DNA from: Arctopsyche grandis
Taxonomy: Eukaryota; Arthropoda; Insecta; Trichoptera; Hydropsychidae
Assembly (NCBI RefSeq): GCF_051622035.1
Contig: NC_135355.1
Coordinates: 5,677,501-5,741,500 of the forward strand
DNA length: 64,000 bases
Direction: 5' to 3'
Positions 1 to 9,900 of the stretch are shown here, one piece after another (within the stretch, counting starts at the first letter, position 1; the number at the start of each line of letters is the position of its first letter). Made by a program: the position numbers and the translations under genes. Under the pieces are notes generated by a model. The model saw nothing but the letters and a program-made list of their open reading frames with translations. It was not told the DNA's origin and did no database searches.

Positions 1-77
1 TGCTAACTGTTTAAAATAAATATAATATATGAAAAAAAAAATTGTAACAAATTATAATTATATTGTATTTTACTCAC

Positions 78-477
78 ACTAATGCAAAGTCTGTTCAGAA
101 TTATTTTTGGACCATTACAGAACATACTAATCGCTTGCATAATTCTATTTTTTAGCTCTTCGTAGTTATCTGCAGGCACTTCGGCCCAACATCTTTGGAG
201 TTTGGTGTGTAATGTCGTCGCGGCAAAGAATTGAATCTCCGTCCCCTGATATATAGCATTTTGACATGAAACGATTCGAATTGCACCGTCGAATTTATAA
301 TAGGCAAATATTAATTTACGATACCTTCTGTGAATTTAGAAGTTCCCAAACGAAGCTCCAGGCTTCGGGACATCGCTGGGCTTCTGTGAGCCATTTGTGA
401 GCTTCAGCACGATCGCTGTGTTCGCTCGAGTAAAATACCGATACGGCGTGCTCGAGGTTTTCCGCTGTATAAGCCAT
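78..477 (-). CDS. IPO13: Importin-13-like nuclear transport receptor, N-terminal part (runs off left edge)
   Basis: Two coding exons are visible on the minus strand: 477-325 (51 codons from ATG) and 245-78 (56 codons). They are joined by a short GT/AG intron, with a further donor (GTGAGT) at 77-72 leading off the window. The 107 residues match the start of importin-beta family proteins of the importin-13 type: a helix with WLTEAQRCPEAWSFVWELL, then EIQFFAATTLHTKLQRCW and NGPKIILNRLCIS, the pattern of the first HEAT repeats that bind RanGTP. Importin-13 shuttles cargo such as Mago-Y14 and UBC9 through the nuclear pore. The remaining roughly 850 residues must lie to the left. Transportin-3 is the closest alternative; the WL..AQ.SP.AW pattern favours importin-13. 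Family assignment is from recognition, not a search. Confidence 0.8.
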
Positions 478-756
478 TTTGGTCGATTTGATTAATTTTA
501 ATAAAACATAATACCGAAATTTAACGACAATATTTGCGATAAGTCAAATAAATTAAGTCAAAAAATTATTTTTATTAATAAATGCAAATAAAATATGACA
601 CCGGCTGAGAGCTCACTGACATTTGAGGTTTTTTCGTTTTAATGTTGGTCGTAGCGCATACAACCACTGCCATTAGTTACTGAAAGTCGACAATTTTTTT
701 TGTAAAATAATTATATATAATATCAGTAAATGGTAAACGGGAAACGGATTATTTAT

Positions 757-1160
757 TAGCCAGCAGTATGGCTCGGTGGTTGCGTTTATGTTTAGCACCG
801 AGAAGTTCTCGGATTTGATCCCATGCTAGCCTTTAATGCTGCTGGTCAGACTTGGATATTTGTGATTCCATGTCGATCGTTTCCTATCAGAGTTTGCCAA
901 TTTATCTGATTTCATTGTTGAAACGGTTCCTCCATCAAATTGGAAAAAACCATCCTACTCGCTATGTCACAAATATCTGAATTTGATTTACATATGTACA
1001 ATATGTAAAAATGTATGTACAAGTCTAAATCCATAGATGTCTTTATGGACTAATTCATTAATTAATTAATTGTTAATTTCGTTTGTAATTAATTGTCTAG
1101 AAAGGTGCATTGGGGTTTACCCGTTAGGTCTTCCTGGTATAACATATATCTATGTAAAAA
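757..1160 (+). mobile_element. tRNA-headed SINE copy
   Basis: It starts with a tRNA-like head (AGCAGTATGGCTCGGTGG as A-box-like region, GGATTTGATCCC as decayed B box). A body shared with copies at 45459-45915 and 61031-61462 follows: a GACTCCAGGTCGATCG-like stretch, GTTTGCCAATTT, and a tail matching GGCGCATTGGGGTTTACC. This copy is the most diverged of the plus-strand ones. The 478-756 interval before it is the 5' flank of the importin-13 gene and shows no other feature. Confidence 0.6.
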
Positions 1161-1469
1161 CGATCGGAAATTTGTAGGAAAAATTACTGAATCGTTAGCG
1201 AAGTGATATATAAAAGAGGCTTCGAAAATCGCGAAAAAGCTTAGAAAATCATGCTTTTCAGATTGAATTGCAGCAACCAGTAAAATAATGGAGAATTCCT
1301 AAATCCGCAAAGTTTTTGCCACATAATTGGCTCAACGTCAAATAACATTGCATTTACAACGATTATATTTATTTGCCAGTTAAGAATATTATCTGCACTT
1401 ACCAAATATATTTAGACTATTTTGAAATATACATATTCAAAAAATACATTTTAGAATGTCAATTTGAAT

Positions 1470-1680
1470 GCATCGTGCAATTTTTAACGATGCACTTGCC
1501 CATTGCCCTTGCCCAGAGAATTTTTTATCGGACATTCGTCAACCACAAAGCATCAAATACGTCTGATGCTAAAATTATTTAGCAATGTCTGTGGACAATC
1601 GTCACTTGACAACAATATAACGCCAAAAGCCACCTCTATTATTATAACATTTTTCTGGGCTAGTAAGAGTATTCAGCAAA
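1470..1680 (+). repeat. Dispersed repeat, related inversely to 42060-42200
   Basis: Segments such as TGTGGACAATCGTCACTTGA and CAACAATATAACGCC recur in reverse orientation around 42070-42110. The copy around 42060-42440 carries a perfect hairpin that this copy lacks. No coding potential is seen, and short ORFs here are not gene-like. The interval 1690-2243 to its right holds no recognised feature. Confidence 0.5.
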
Positions 1681-2243
1681 AGTAATCGTGTCAATATGTA
1701 CATTTTTTATCTATTTAAAAATTATGCTTACTATTAATTATACTGTAGTTCAGAGCATCGTAACCTGTGCACCGCGGTAATATGTGTTCTCCGAACAGCA
1801 CTTCGGCCTAATGCGTGCGAGTGAGATCGCATGTGAGGGAGAAAACCGATGTTAGTTAGTGTTTTGTCCCTATACATATACGGAATAACTAGCGACTGCC
1901 GATGAAGTACATATGTATGTACGTAGCTGACAAACTCTACGAGTCGTAAACAATGTGTGCCGCGAATATCGAAGGTTACGATGCTGTGCTGTAGTTTATA
2001 CGAGCACATTAAAACTATTTAAATGTAGATTAAAAGAAAATTGAATATACATACATATTTATTTATTTTAATATACAAGTATACCACAGTGTCTTTACAG
2101 GTCACCCCAATAAATTGAATATACATATAGAATTAAGTCTATATGTATATTCAATTTAGGTTCGATATGCAAGTTTGGTTGTACAATATCGTATTTTTTC
2201 AAGATTTACATTTTCACCGTTGATTCCATTATAATAACTAGAC

Positions 2244-2731
2244 TGCGGATAGAGACTATAGAACAGGTGGTCGAGTGAAAGGTTTCGACCGTTTCCCGGC
2301 CTATGGAAATTCAGTTGAGTTTGAAAGAGGATCGTTTATTTGCGTTCAATTGGTACAATGGTTATTGTAGGTACGAAGAGGTTTCTTCGGAGAGGTGATC
2401 TGTTTGAATTCCAGAGGCTCACTCTGCCGGTGGAGGTTGCTGCGTTGCTTTATAAACGTTTTGGGTCGAAGTGTGTCGTGTGCACATCTTTTGTTCTTGG
2501 TACTCGCGCTGCCCTAGTTATGCTGCGAGCGTGGTTTTATGGGTTCATACGCCTGGACGTAGTTCGTGGTTTTTATGGGTTCAGTGTGTTCTTCCTTTGT
2601 TTCCCAGACACGTGTATAGAAACACGTGTCGACCTTTTTACGAGGCGAGCGTGTGCCATGCGTTAATGACTTTCCTAGATATGTGTCGCAGTGACCTGAT
2701 GAGATCATTTCAGTTGTACTATATGCCTACA
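2244..2731 (-). mobile_element. Solo LTR (subfamily 2), 4-bp TSD AGAC
   Basis: A 488-bp unit begins TG (TGCGGATAG) and ends CA (TGCCTACA). It is flanked by AGAC at 2240-2243 and 2732-2735. Its 2314-2731 part is closely similar to 40170-40574, the other copy of this subfamily. On the minus strand an AATAAA lies shortly before the end, followed by a region resembling GTTTCGTTAGGCTGGGATAC of the other LTR subfamily, so the retroelement orientation is minus. The ORFs across it are conserved only because the two LTRs are similar. Confidence 0.75.
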
Positions 2732-2874
2732 AGACAGTGCTTTTTCCAGGAATCGGGGCGGTTTGGCTCTATTTACAAAGCTAGAGTACAAAAAAAAGGT
2801 TGGGCGAACCTTTTACAACAATTGAGCAATAAACGGCGGGCTGTGGATCCGGCCACTAATAATAACCTATGTAT

Positions 2875-3078
2875 GGTTCGGTGATTACTGGTCCCAAATT
2901 ACTCGTCACAAAGTCACTAAAATCTCTATAATGGAACATCTGGCAGCCGAAAAGTCCATCATACTAACGATAACTATCATAGTAACGAGAACTTGAGTGC
3001 CAAATATTGCGTATTCGCGATTTTCATGGCAAAAATTGTCTTTGTGACCACCCCAATGTGACGAATAGTCCAATTACC
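2875..3078. mobile_element. Short MITE with 9-bp TSD, Mutator-like
   Basis: The element runs from GGTTCGGTGATTACTGG to GTCCAATTACC and is flanked on both sides by CCTATGTAT (2866-2874 and 3079-3087). A near-identical copy at 50189-50378 has its own 9-bp duplication, TTATATAAT. Subterminal inverted GTCACAAAG motifs are present. A 9-bp TSD fits Mutator-like elements; the superfamily is inference. Confidence 0.75.
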
Positions 3079-3091
3079 CCTATGTATATGT

Positions 3092-3805
3092 TGTGGGAAT
3101 CTCGTCACATTCATCAAAACATTTACTGCGACTCAGAATACATTCCCAAAACCAGTCGAAGCACACCTGCAGCCATTAAACTAAACTCAAGCGGAACGGT
3201 GCCCAAAACCTTCGAGAAAGTTCCACCCCTACCACTCGAGCGGAAACAAACCAGTCGAAGCACACCTGCAGCCATTAAACTACATCGAGCGGAACGGCGC
3301 CAATCGTTCCAGAAAAGTCTACCCCATCGACAAATGCACATTCCTCGCTTACGCATCAACAACCACCACCACGGGTCAAGCGATACCAGAAACACTATAA
3401 ACGGAGGTACAACCCAAACAACGCCAGTCGACCCACAGCAGCAAGCGTCGACACACAGCAGCAGACCAGTCGACATCCAGCTCCTGACCTGCCACCACTA
3501 CACTACGCGGACTTGGAAGATCAACCAGCCGAACGAGCCAGCAACACACTGCCGTATCCAGAGACCTTCCAAACATAGCCGAACAACGAGCCAGCAACAC
3601 ACTGCCGCACCAGAGACCTTCTGAACATAGCTGAATGCCGAGCCAGCGACACTCTACCATATCCAGAGACCGCTGAACGACATACTTTTGCCCAAATATA
3701 ATACCTTTGTACAATAATTAGGCAAACAATAAAACTTTATTAAAACAAGCACAACAGTGTTTCGTTAGGCTGGGATACGGTCAACACATACCTACCCCGC
3801 CTACA
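3092..3805 (+). mobile_element. Solo LTR (subfamily 1), 4-bp TSD ATGT
   Basis: A 714-bp unit begins TGTGGGAATCTCGTCA and ends CCCCGCCTACA. It is flanked by ATGT at 3088-3091 and 3806-3809. A poly(A) signal AATAAA near 3729 and the motif GTTTCGTTAGGCTGGGATAC mark the R/U5 end. Inside are two to three imperfect tandem units (GAGCCAGCAACACACTGCCG ... AGAGACCTTC) at about 3535-3660 and a duplicated block around 3150-3290. It is homologous to 28089-28912. The 205-codon ORF across it is a by-product of the repeats. Confidence 0.85.
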
Positions 3806-3883
3806 ATGTAATATAAAGAACTTGAAGAGCTGCTCTAGCTACTGGAATACATTGCATGCGAGTTACACCGCCGAGTTGAATCT

Positions 3884-3931
3884 GCCTTTAGTGACGTGCG
3901 CGAGATCGCTTTGTGCGCAATAATCACCGAA
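3884..3931 (-). mobile_element. MITE end fragment
   Basis: A 48-bp stretch (TAGTGACGTGCGCGAGATCG ... AATAATCACCGAACC) is the reverse complement of the left end of the elements at 34783-34980 and near 41462-41667. It lies just upstream of the GC-rich SEC24 promoter region. Confidence 0.5.
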
Positions 3932-3989
3932 CCATTTTACGTCGGAGTGGTGACGAATTGAAATTCGCAGCACATCGATGATAAAAAAA

Positions 3990-4445
3990 TCCTAAGAATA
4001 AGTGTATCGACGAGGTGAACGCTTCCGGGCGTCGAACGCGGAATAGAATCGCGTGCGAAGGTTTTTCAATCGGTATAATTCGGTATATTCGGAGCGACGA
4101 TGTGTGTCAAGGGCGGCAGGCGTGGGGCGATAAGCAGTCAGCAGTGAGCAGAACAAGAAGAAGTGACGTGTAGGGGAGTTGGACGGGTTCAGTCGTGTGT
4201 CGGCCGCCGCGGCCACGTAGCCGAGCTGAGCAGAGTCGGGCTAGGCCAGAGCCCCTCGAGGGCGACACTACGCGGAGCTACACTCGACGCTCTACGCCAC
4301 ACGCTCCACGCTCTACGCCCCGTGCCCCGCACCCCGCTCCCCGCACTCCACACCAAGCTAGACCGGAGCGAGCTCGTCGTCTTCATCGTCGGCCGTCAGC
4401 CGTCAGCCGTCAGCCGTCAGCCGTCGGCCTCTCCTGTCAGTGTCA
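3990..4445 (+). promoter_or_regulatory. GC-rich promoter and probable 5' UTR exon of SEC24
   Basis: The region is markedly GC- and CpG-rich in an AT-rich window. It contains GCCGCCGCGGCCACG near 4203, several CGCTCTACGCC-like repeats at 4285-4320, and a run of five GCCGTCA heptamers at about 4390-4427. A strong donor (GTGAGT) at 4446 could end a noncoding first exon that splices to the acceptor at 6968, just ahead of the SEC24 start codon. The ORFs here lack similarity to anything recognised. The assignment is inference from position and composition. Confidence 0.45.
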
Positions 4446-4820
4446 GTGAGTTTCACCCCGCCCCCTTCCGCCCCTCCCACGTGATCTCGATCGTCGACGG
4501 GTTCGCGAACACCCCTTCAGCCCCTTCGTCCCCTACATATCTCGTTTCCCGTTCATTCAAATACTTCCGCGGACTTTGGATCTCCAATTATCCTCGAGTG
4601 ATTCGATGACATCTGATTATTGTCTCAACGATACGTGTGTGCATCTTTAATGACACTTATCGTTCAAGGTTCAACGTAAGGTTGTTCGAACGGAAGAAAT
4701 TTGCGCAGTGTTGCCACTCTTCAGACGTGTCGATCCTATGAACATTATATACAATTATTTATATCGCTCTCTCTTTTCGATTTCGTGTGCTGCTTTTCTT
4801 TTTATTCACTTGAATTTAAT

Positions 4821-5133
4821 GTGTGGTCGTTTCGTCGGGAAATATTGTATATATATATTAAATTCGACGAGTCAAGTTTCAGGTGCAATGAACTTATATG
4901 ATGGAAATGTTGAAACATTCAGTTGAATTTAATGTTTGGACGTTTCGTCGGGAAATTTTGTATATATATTAAATTCGACGAGTCAAGTTTCAGCTGCAAT
5001 TAACTTATACGATGGAAATGTTGAACTTGATGTGTGGTCGTTTCGTCGGGAAATTTTGTATATATATTAAATTCGACGAGTCAAGTTTCAGGTGCAATGA
5101 ACTTATATGATGGAAATGTTGAAACATTCGTGA
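4821..5133 (+). repeat. Imperfect tandem repeat, three copies of about 100 bp
   Basis: A block beginning GTGGTCGTTTCGTCGGGAAA and continuing through ATTAAATTCGACGAGTCAAG and GATGGAAATGTTGAA occurs at about 4821, 4936 and 5032. Spacings are about 115 and 96 bp. It lies in the likely first intron of SEC24. No protein is conserved across the copies. Confidence 0.8.
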
Positions 5134-5792
5134 CAGTGATATTGTAGATTTACTGCAGAGTTTGAAAAGCGCTCGTACATACATACAATAGCATTTTGAT
5201 TTTAATAATTGATGACTTTTTTTGCTTTTAGATGTTCTTCCTTCATTATCGGATGTGATAAATCTCGGAAATGTAAACAAAATGATGAGCAATATATTAT
5301 CTTTGAAATCCAATTTCGCCGGTGACAAATGACTCGCCTTTAAAGTATCGAGCTAGAGAGTGTTAAATTATGATGGCAAAAGTCATTGACTGAAACAATG
5401 TGTTAAATCGACAATTTTTATTCAATTCCTTTTGATTTTGCTAAAAGAGAAAGATAAATTGTTTGGGGGTTTAATTTTGAATATGGAGGAAGAGAATTTG
5501 AATTGTATTGAGTTTATAATTGTTAAAAATGCAATGGAATTGTTTACAGAAGGCGAGAGTTATTCATCAGCGATGAAGATTTTTGTCATGAAAGTGTTTA
5601 TATGTTTGATATGTCTACTAAGAGTTGTGGAAAATAAAATCGGGTGATTGTCGATAGATCTTAGTACAGTTGAAAAGCACCCCCAATACGATACTTTCAA
5701 TCATGAAGAACATTTATAAATAGGTTTTTATTCACTAATCAACATCAGTTTGGACTTGAATATCCAATAGTTTGAAACTGAAATTTTATTAC

Positions 5793-6362
5793 TTACCCTT
5801 TGAGTGCTGACGTCTTTTCTATTGAAAGCCCGCCACGTTGAAAATTTCGCCAATATTTCCAACTAGAATCAATTTAAAATCCAATAGAAAGCAGGTATAA
5901 AAGTTGTAGCTAATCCAAGCAAACCCTAGATCCTATATAACTACCGCCAAGGATTTCGAGTTTTGTAAAGGTGTGTTTAGACTCTCTATTATATCTTGCA
6001 ACAATATAAAATAAGTCTATCAATGAATGTATTGTTCCAAAACTATTTTCATCTTCTTTATTGTTGTTAAAATGTAATGCTCACAATATAAATGCCAAGC
6101 CACAATCTAAAATTCTCAGCAGCTAGGGATTTCCATCGTGAAATTCTGCTATGGTTATAAATTCAGAAATTCCGGTGTAAACCAGTCTTTATAAACATTG
6201 ACACGGATTACACGACCCATGTTCAATGCATTTTTTTTCAATGCTACCTTTAAAGGCTTAGCAAGTAGTATTCTTGTTATATTATTTATGCATGCTCAAT
6301 ATACAGCGCCTACCGGCGTTTTGCTGGCCTATGGACTTGTTGGTCAACATTCAAAGGGTTAA
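5793..6362. mobile_element. TTAA-type nonautonomous element, family T1
   Basis: The termini are CCCTTTGAGTGCTGACG on the left and CAACATTCAAAGGGTTAA on the right, an imperfect inverted repeat with TTAA on the right and a degraded TTA on the left. An inverted copy lies at 32598-33120, sharing for example CGGATTACACGACCCAT and its complement. A fragment is at 41149-41238. The length (about 570 bp) and TTAA target suggest piggyBac-class mobilisation; no ORF is present. The stretches 5134-5792 and 6363-6968 hold nothing recognisable. Confidence 0.75.
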
Positions 6363-6985
6363 GAATTGACATTTAAGTTTTTAAATAAATGAAAAATGTT
6401 ATTAGCTAATGAAACCATACTTTATAACCTTATATATGTGAGAATTGGTTTTTCGAAATTGTGTTATAATATGTGAATATGCGTACTATAGAAAAAAAAA
6501 CATGAAATAATAGCATTTTGTAAGTCCTTTGTCTCTTTTAGAGAACGATGTTTTAATGATGATGACATTATTCGACAGACATTAATTGCTTCAAGTATAA
6601 ATATTTGAGCATTGATAATCTATAAACATATTAACTAATCATTATTACAGACTTTTTCATACTTCACCAAAAATGTGTTGAATATGTTTGTATTGGTTGG
6701 ACTTTTGACGAATAAATCTAAATTATTACTCATAGATCAGTGGGGGCTTAAAAGTTGTGCACGTATGTATGTATAATGAGTTGGCTCACATTCTGCGAAA
6801 TGTCTGGCTTAATTCGCCGAATATTTTTTCAAATTGCATATCTGAAAATTTGATTATCGTACAAAATTGATAAACATCTAGCATAGTAGTAGCTATAAAG
6901 TATACAAATGATTTGATGTCAATTTTTTCTATAATTGTTTATTAATTAATGTTTATTTTTTATTACAGGTGACAGGGAAGAGATC

Positions 6986-9900
6986 ATGGCTTTCAATCCG
7001 ACTGCAAATCCTCCTATGAATTTATTCAATTCCCCTATCAAGCCACCACCACCATCACCTCACATTCAAAATCAATCACCAGTTCCTCAGTCGAACGCTA
7101 ATCAAAGCATACCGATCTATGCACCTCCTCAACAGCCAGGCTATGGCAACGTTCCGAACAACCCGAACGGATTTTCAAATCCGCCTAGAGTGCCGTCGTC
7201 AGTCCCTTCGCCGATTTTGAGGCCTCCGTTCCCTAGCAATGTCTATCAGAACAACGTTAGCCTGAACTCATCGCGAAATTCGTCGCCCGCTTTAAATTAC
7301 TCGGCTCAGTCGAATAGTCCCATTCCTCAGATGCAACACGTCAACACGAGCAACAGTCACTCGCCGTCTTTTTCGCAGGGGAACGCGAAGAACTTCTCGC
7401 AACAGCCCCAACCTCCTCCCCCATCGACGATGCAACCGTCTAAACCGCCTCAAATCGACTCCAGCTACGCTTCACGTCAACCGATTCCGCCGAGTCATTC
7501 GCAACCTTTAATTAACAATGCGACGCCGACTCAGCAAGGTTCGATCGTGCCTCCATTTTCACACCCTCCAACCAATAATAGAAACCCTGCGATGCAAAAT
7601 CAGATTCCAGTCAGTAGTATTCCAAATTCCCAAAACCAAATGAAACCACCTCATAATCAAATGCCTCAAGTTCAACCGCATATTCCAATTTCTCTTCCGC
7701 AACGAACTAACTTAACTCAAACCCCCACACCTCCGATCACCCAAATGAATGCATTCAATCGACCGCCTAATCCGTACGCGTCGATTCCACCGCCGCCACT
7801 GTTGAGTTCTAGCAACCAAGAAAACAAAACTTCTTACAATCAGAATCCTATTCAATCGACCGGGCCGGCTTCTTTGCCGTTCCCGAGCCGACAAATAAAT
7901 TCAACGATGCCTCCGTTGGTGCCGAACCAAGGTCCGCCTATGCAACAGTTGAATCACAATCCCAACGCTTATTCAACACCTCCGTTGTCTGCGAGCGTAT
8001 ATCAATATCCGAAAGATTCTTCACACGCTGTGCCTTACAGTCAGCAGAATCAGAACACGAACGTCGGACAGCCGAATCTTCCCCCTCCTCCGACTTCGCA
8101 TCCCCCCCAATCGTTTCCACCGACGATGGGTGATCCCGATCCGAGGGACGCGAATATAACTCACCCGCAGTATCCGCATATGAGTCCGCCGCCGGAAACT
8201 CAGTATCCGCATATGAGGCCGCCGCCGGAAACTCAGTATCCGCAGGACAAACCTCAAGAGATGCCGCCATACGTGTCCACGAATCACTTCAACGGTCAGC
8301 AGCCAGATTTGTCGCAGCAGATGGGACGTATGAATATTCACCAGACGGGCTTCAATAAGCTGTGGGGGCACGAGACGGTCGATCTGCTTCAGTGTCGCAA
8401 CATTCTGCCAGAAGGGAAAATAGAACCTCCTGTCATCAAATTGAACCATCAATTTTCTAATTCGGTCAATTGTAGTCCCGAGTGAGTATTTTTTTTAATA
8501 TTGTTGCGTATAGGTGGGGTCAGAAAGGCTAAATTTGCTTTATTCAACGCTTCAAAAAGTCCACACGGAACCGCTGCTCACTCCTATATATCTGATCTAC
8601 CGTGTGTACCTCGTTTTAAAGGACTAGTTGCACAGCACAGCTTCTGCTATTCGTCAGCGTGTCCAGACGTCCGTTCGGTATACTCTGGCGTACCTACTAT
8701 TTACGCACAAACTCAATCAGGTCTGTTTGTACACATATGTACTAGTACAGTTAGCCTAATCCAGGGTGTCTATTGTCCACGCACATGTTTTCCCGTTAGG
8801 TCTGGACAACCTCTCACGTTTCCTTGTTAATATATTTCAAATAAAAGTTTGTTCGGCTTTCGCTGATGGAAAATTTGTAATCAATCGATATGGAGGAATT
8901 GATTACAAATTTTCAATATTCAATACTCCCAACGCCACGTTTCAGCAGTATTTTATTAAAATACAATTCCAAGTAACCATTTGTACTGACAACAGTTTAT
9001 TGTTTATCGTTGATATTGACAGTCGACTTATTGTGTTCCTTGTAAATTAAAATATTTTATAGTCAGTATGGTTACTTAAGAGTAGAAAAATTAAATTGAA
9101 TATTTTTGATTTTTAAATGCTTTTTATTATTACGAATTATCTAATATAATAATATCTTATATATATTTTAATAGCTACTGATCTACTGATCATTTTCTAT
9201 TTTACAATTTAATTTAATTTGGTTAGTAATCATAGTATTATATTATTCTAATGTTAATCTACAGCATAATAGGAAAAAGAGCTCAAAAACCTATTTACAA
9301 TTCTTATAAATGCTCATAATACATCTAATACATAATATTAATTAAAGACTGTCTAAAGTCGATGACCTAAAGCAGATTGTGTTTAGGTAATCTGTGTGTT
9401 ATACCTGAAGGGTATAGACATTTTGTTGTAATCACCGAGACTCTTTACAAGTGTGTTAGTTATTTGTTACTTTTGCCATTAAAATTAAAGGATAATTTAG
9501 GATTTTTGAACATTTTGTCGCTTGAACATTATTTCCGTTTACATTTTGTCGCGGGTACATTTTGTCGCGTGAACATTTTGTCGCGGGTACATTTTGTCAG
9601 TGCACTAATTTTCGGGTACATTTTGCCGTTGAACCTTTTGGACTTGCACCAATTGTCGTGTAACCCATAGAATCTACCGGTTAGTTTGTTAGTAATGTAA
9701 TATGAAAGTGGATTATACTTAGTTATTGAAAATTTCACTTTTTCATACAACATACATATAAAGACAACCTCTAGATTAGTAATTCCTTCATGGAATATAA
9801 AATATCATGGAGATTTATGCTTATGAAAAAGAAATATAATCGAGTTGTATGTCAATGTCACTGATAATAGTGATAAAAACCAATAATTCGCGTTAACCCC

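Noticed and set aside
2340-2666. ORF conserved with 40195-40509
   Set aside because: Conservation is at DNA level across a pair of solo LTRs; indels between copies do not respect the frame.
3007-3624. 205-codon ORF on the plus strand
   Set aside because: Lies across the solo LTR at 3092-3805 and a MITE; its sequence is dictated by internal tandem repeats and it begins outside the LTR.
4163-4609. 148-codon GC-rich ORF
   Set aside because: Low-complexity Arg/Pro/Ala frame in a CpG-rich 5' region, open in several frames at once; better explained as promoter and 5' UTR.
9506-9662. CRISPR-like array
   Set aside because: Units are contiguous with no spacers and the DNA is eukaryotic.
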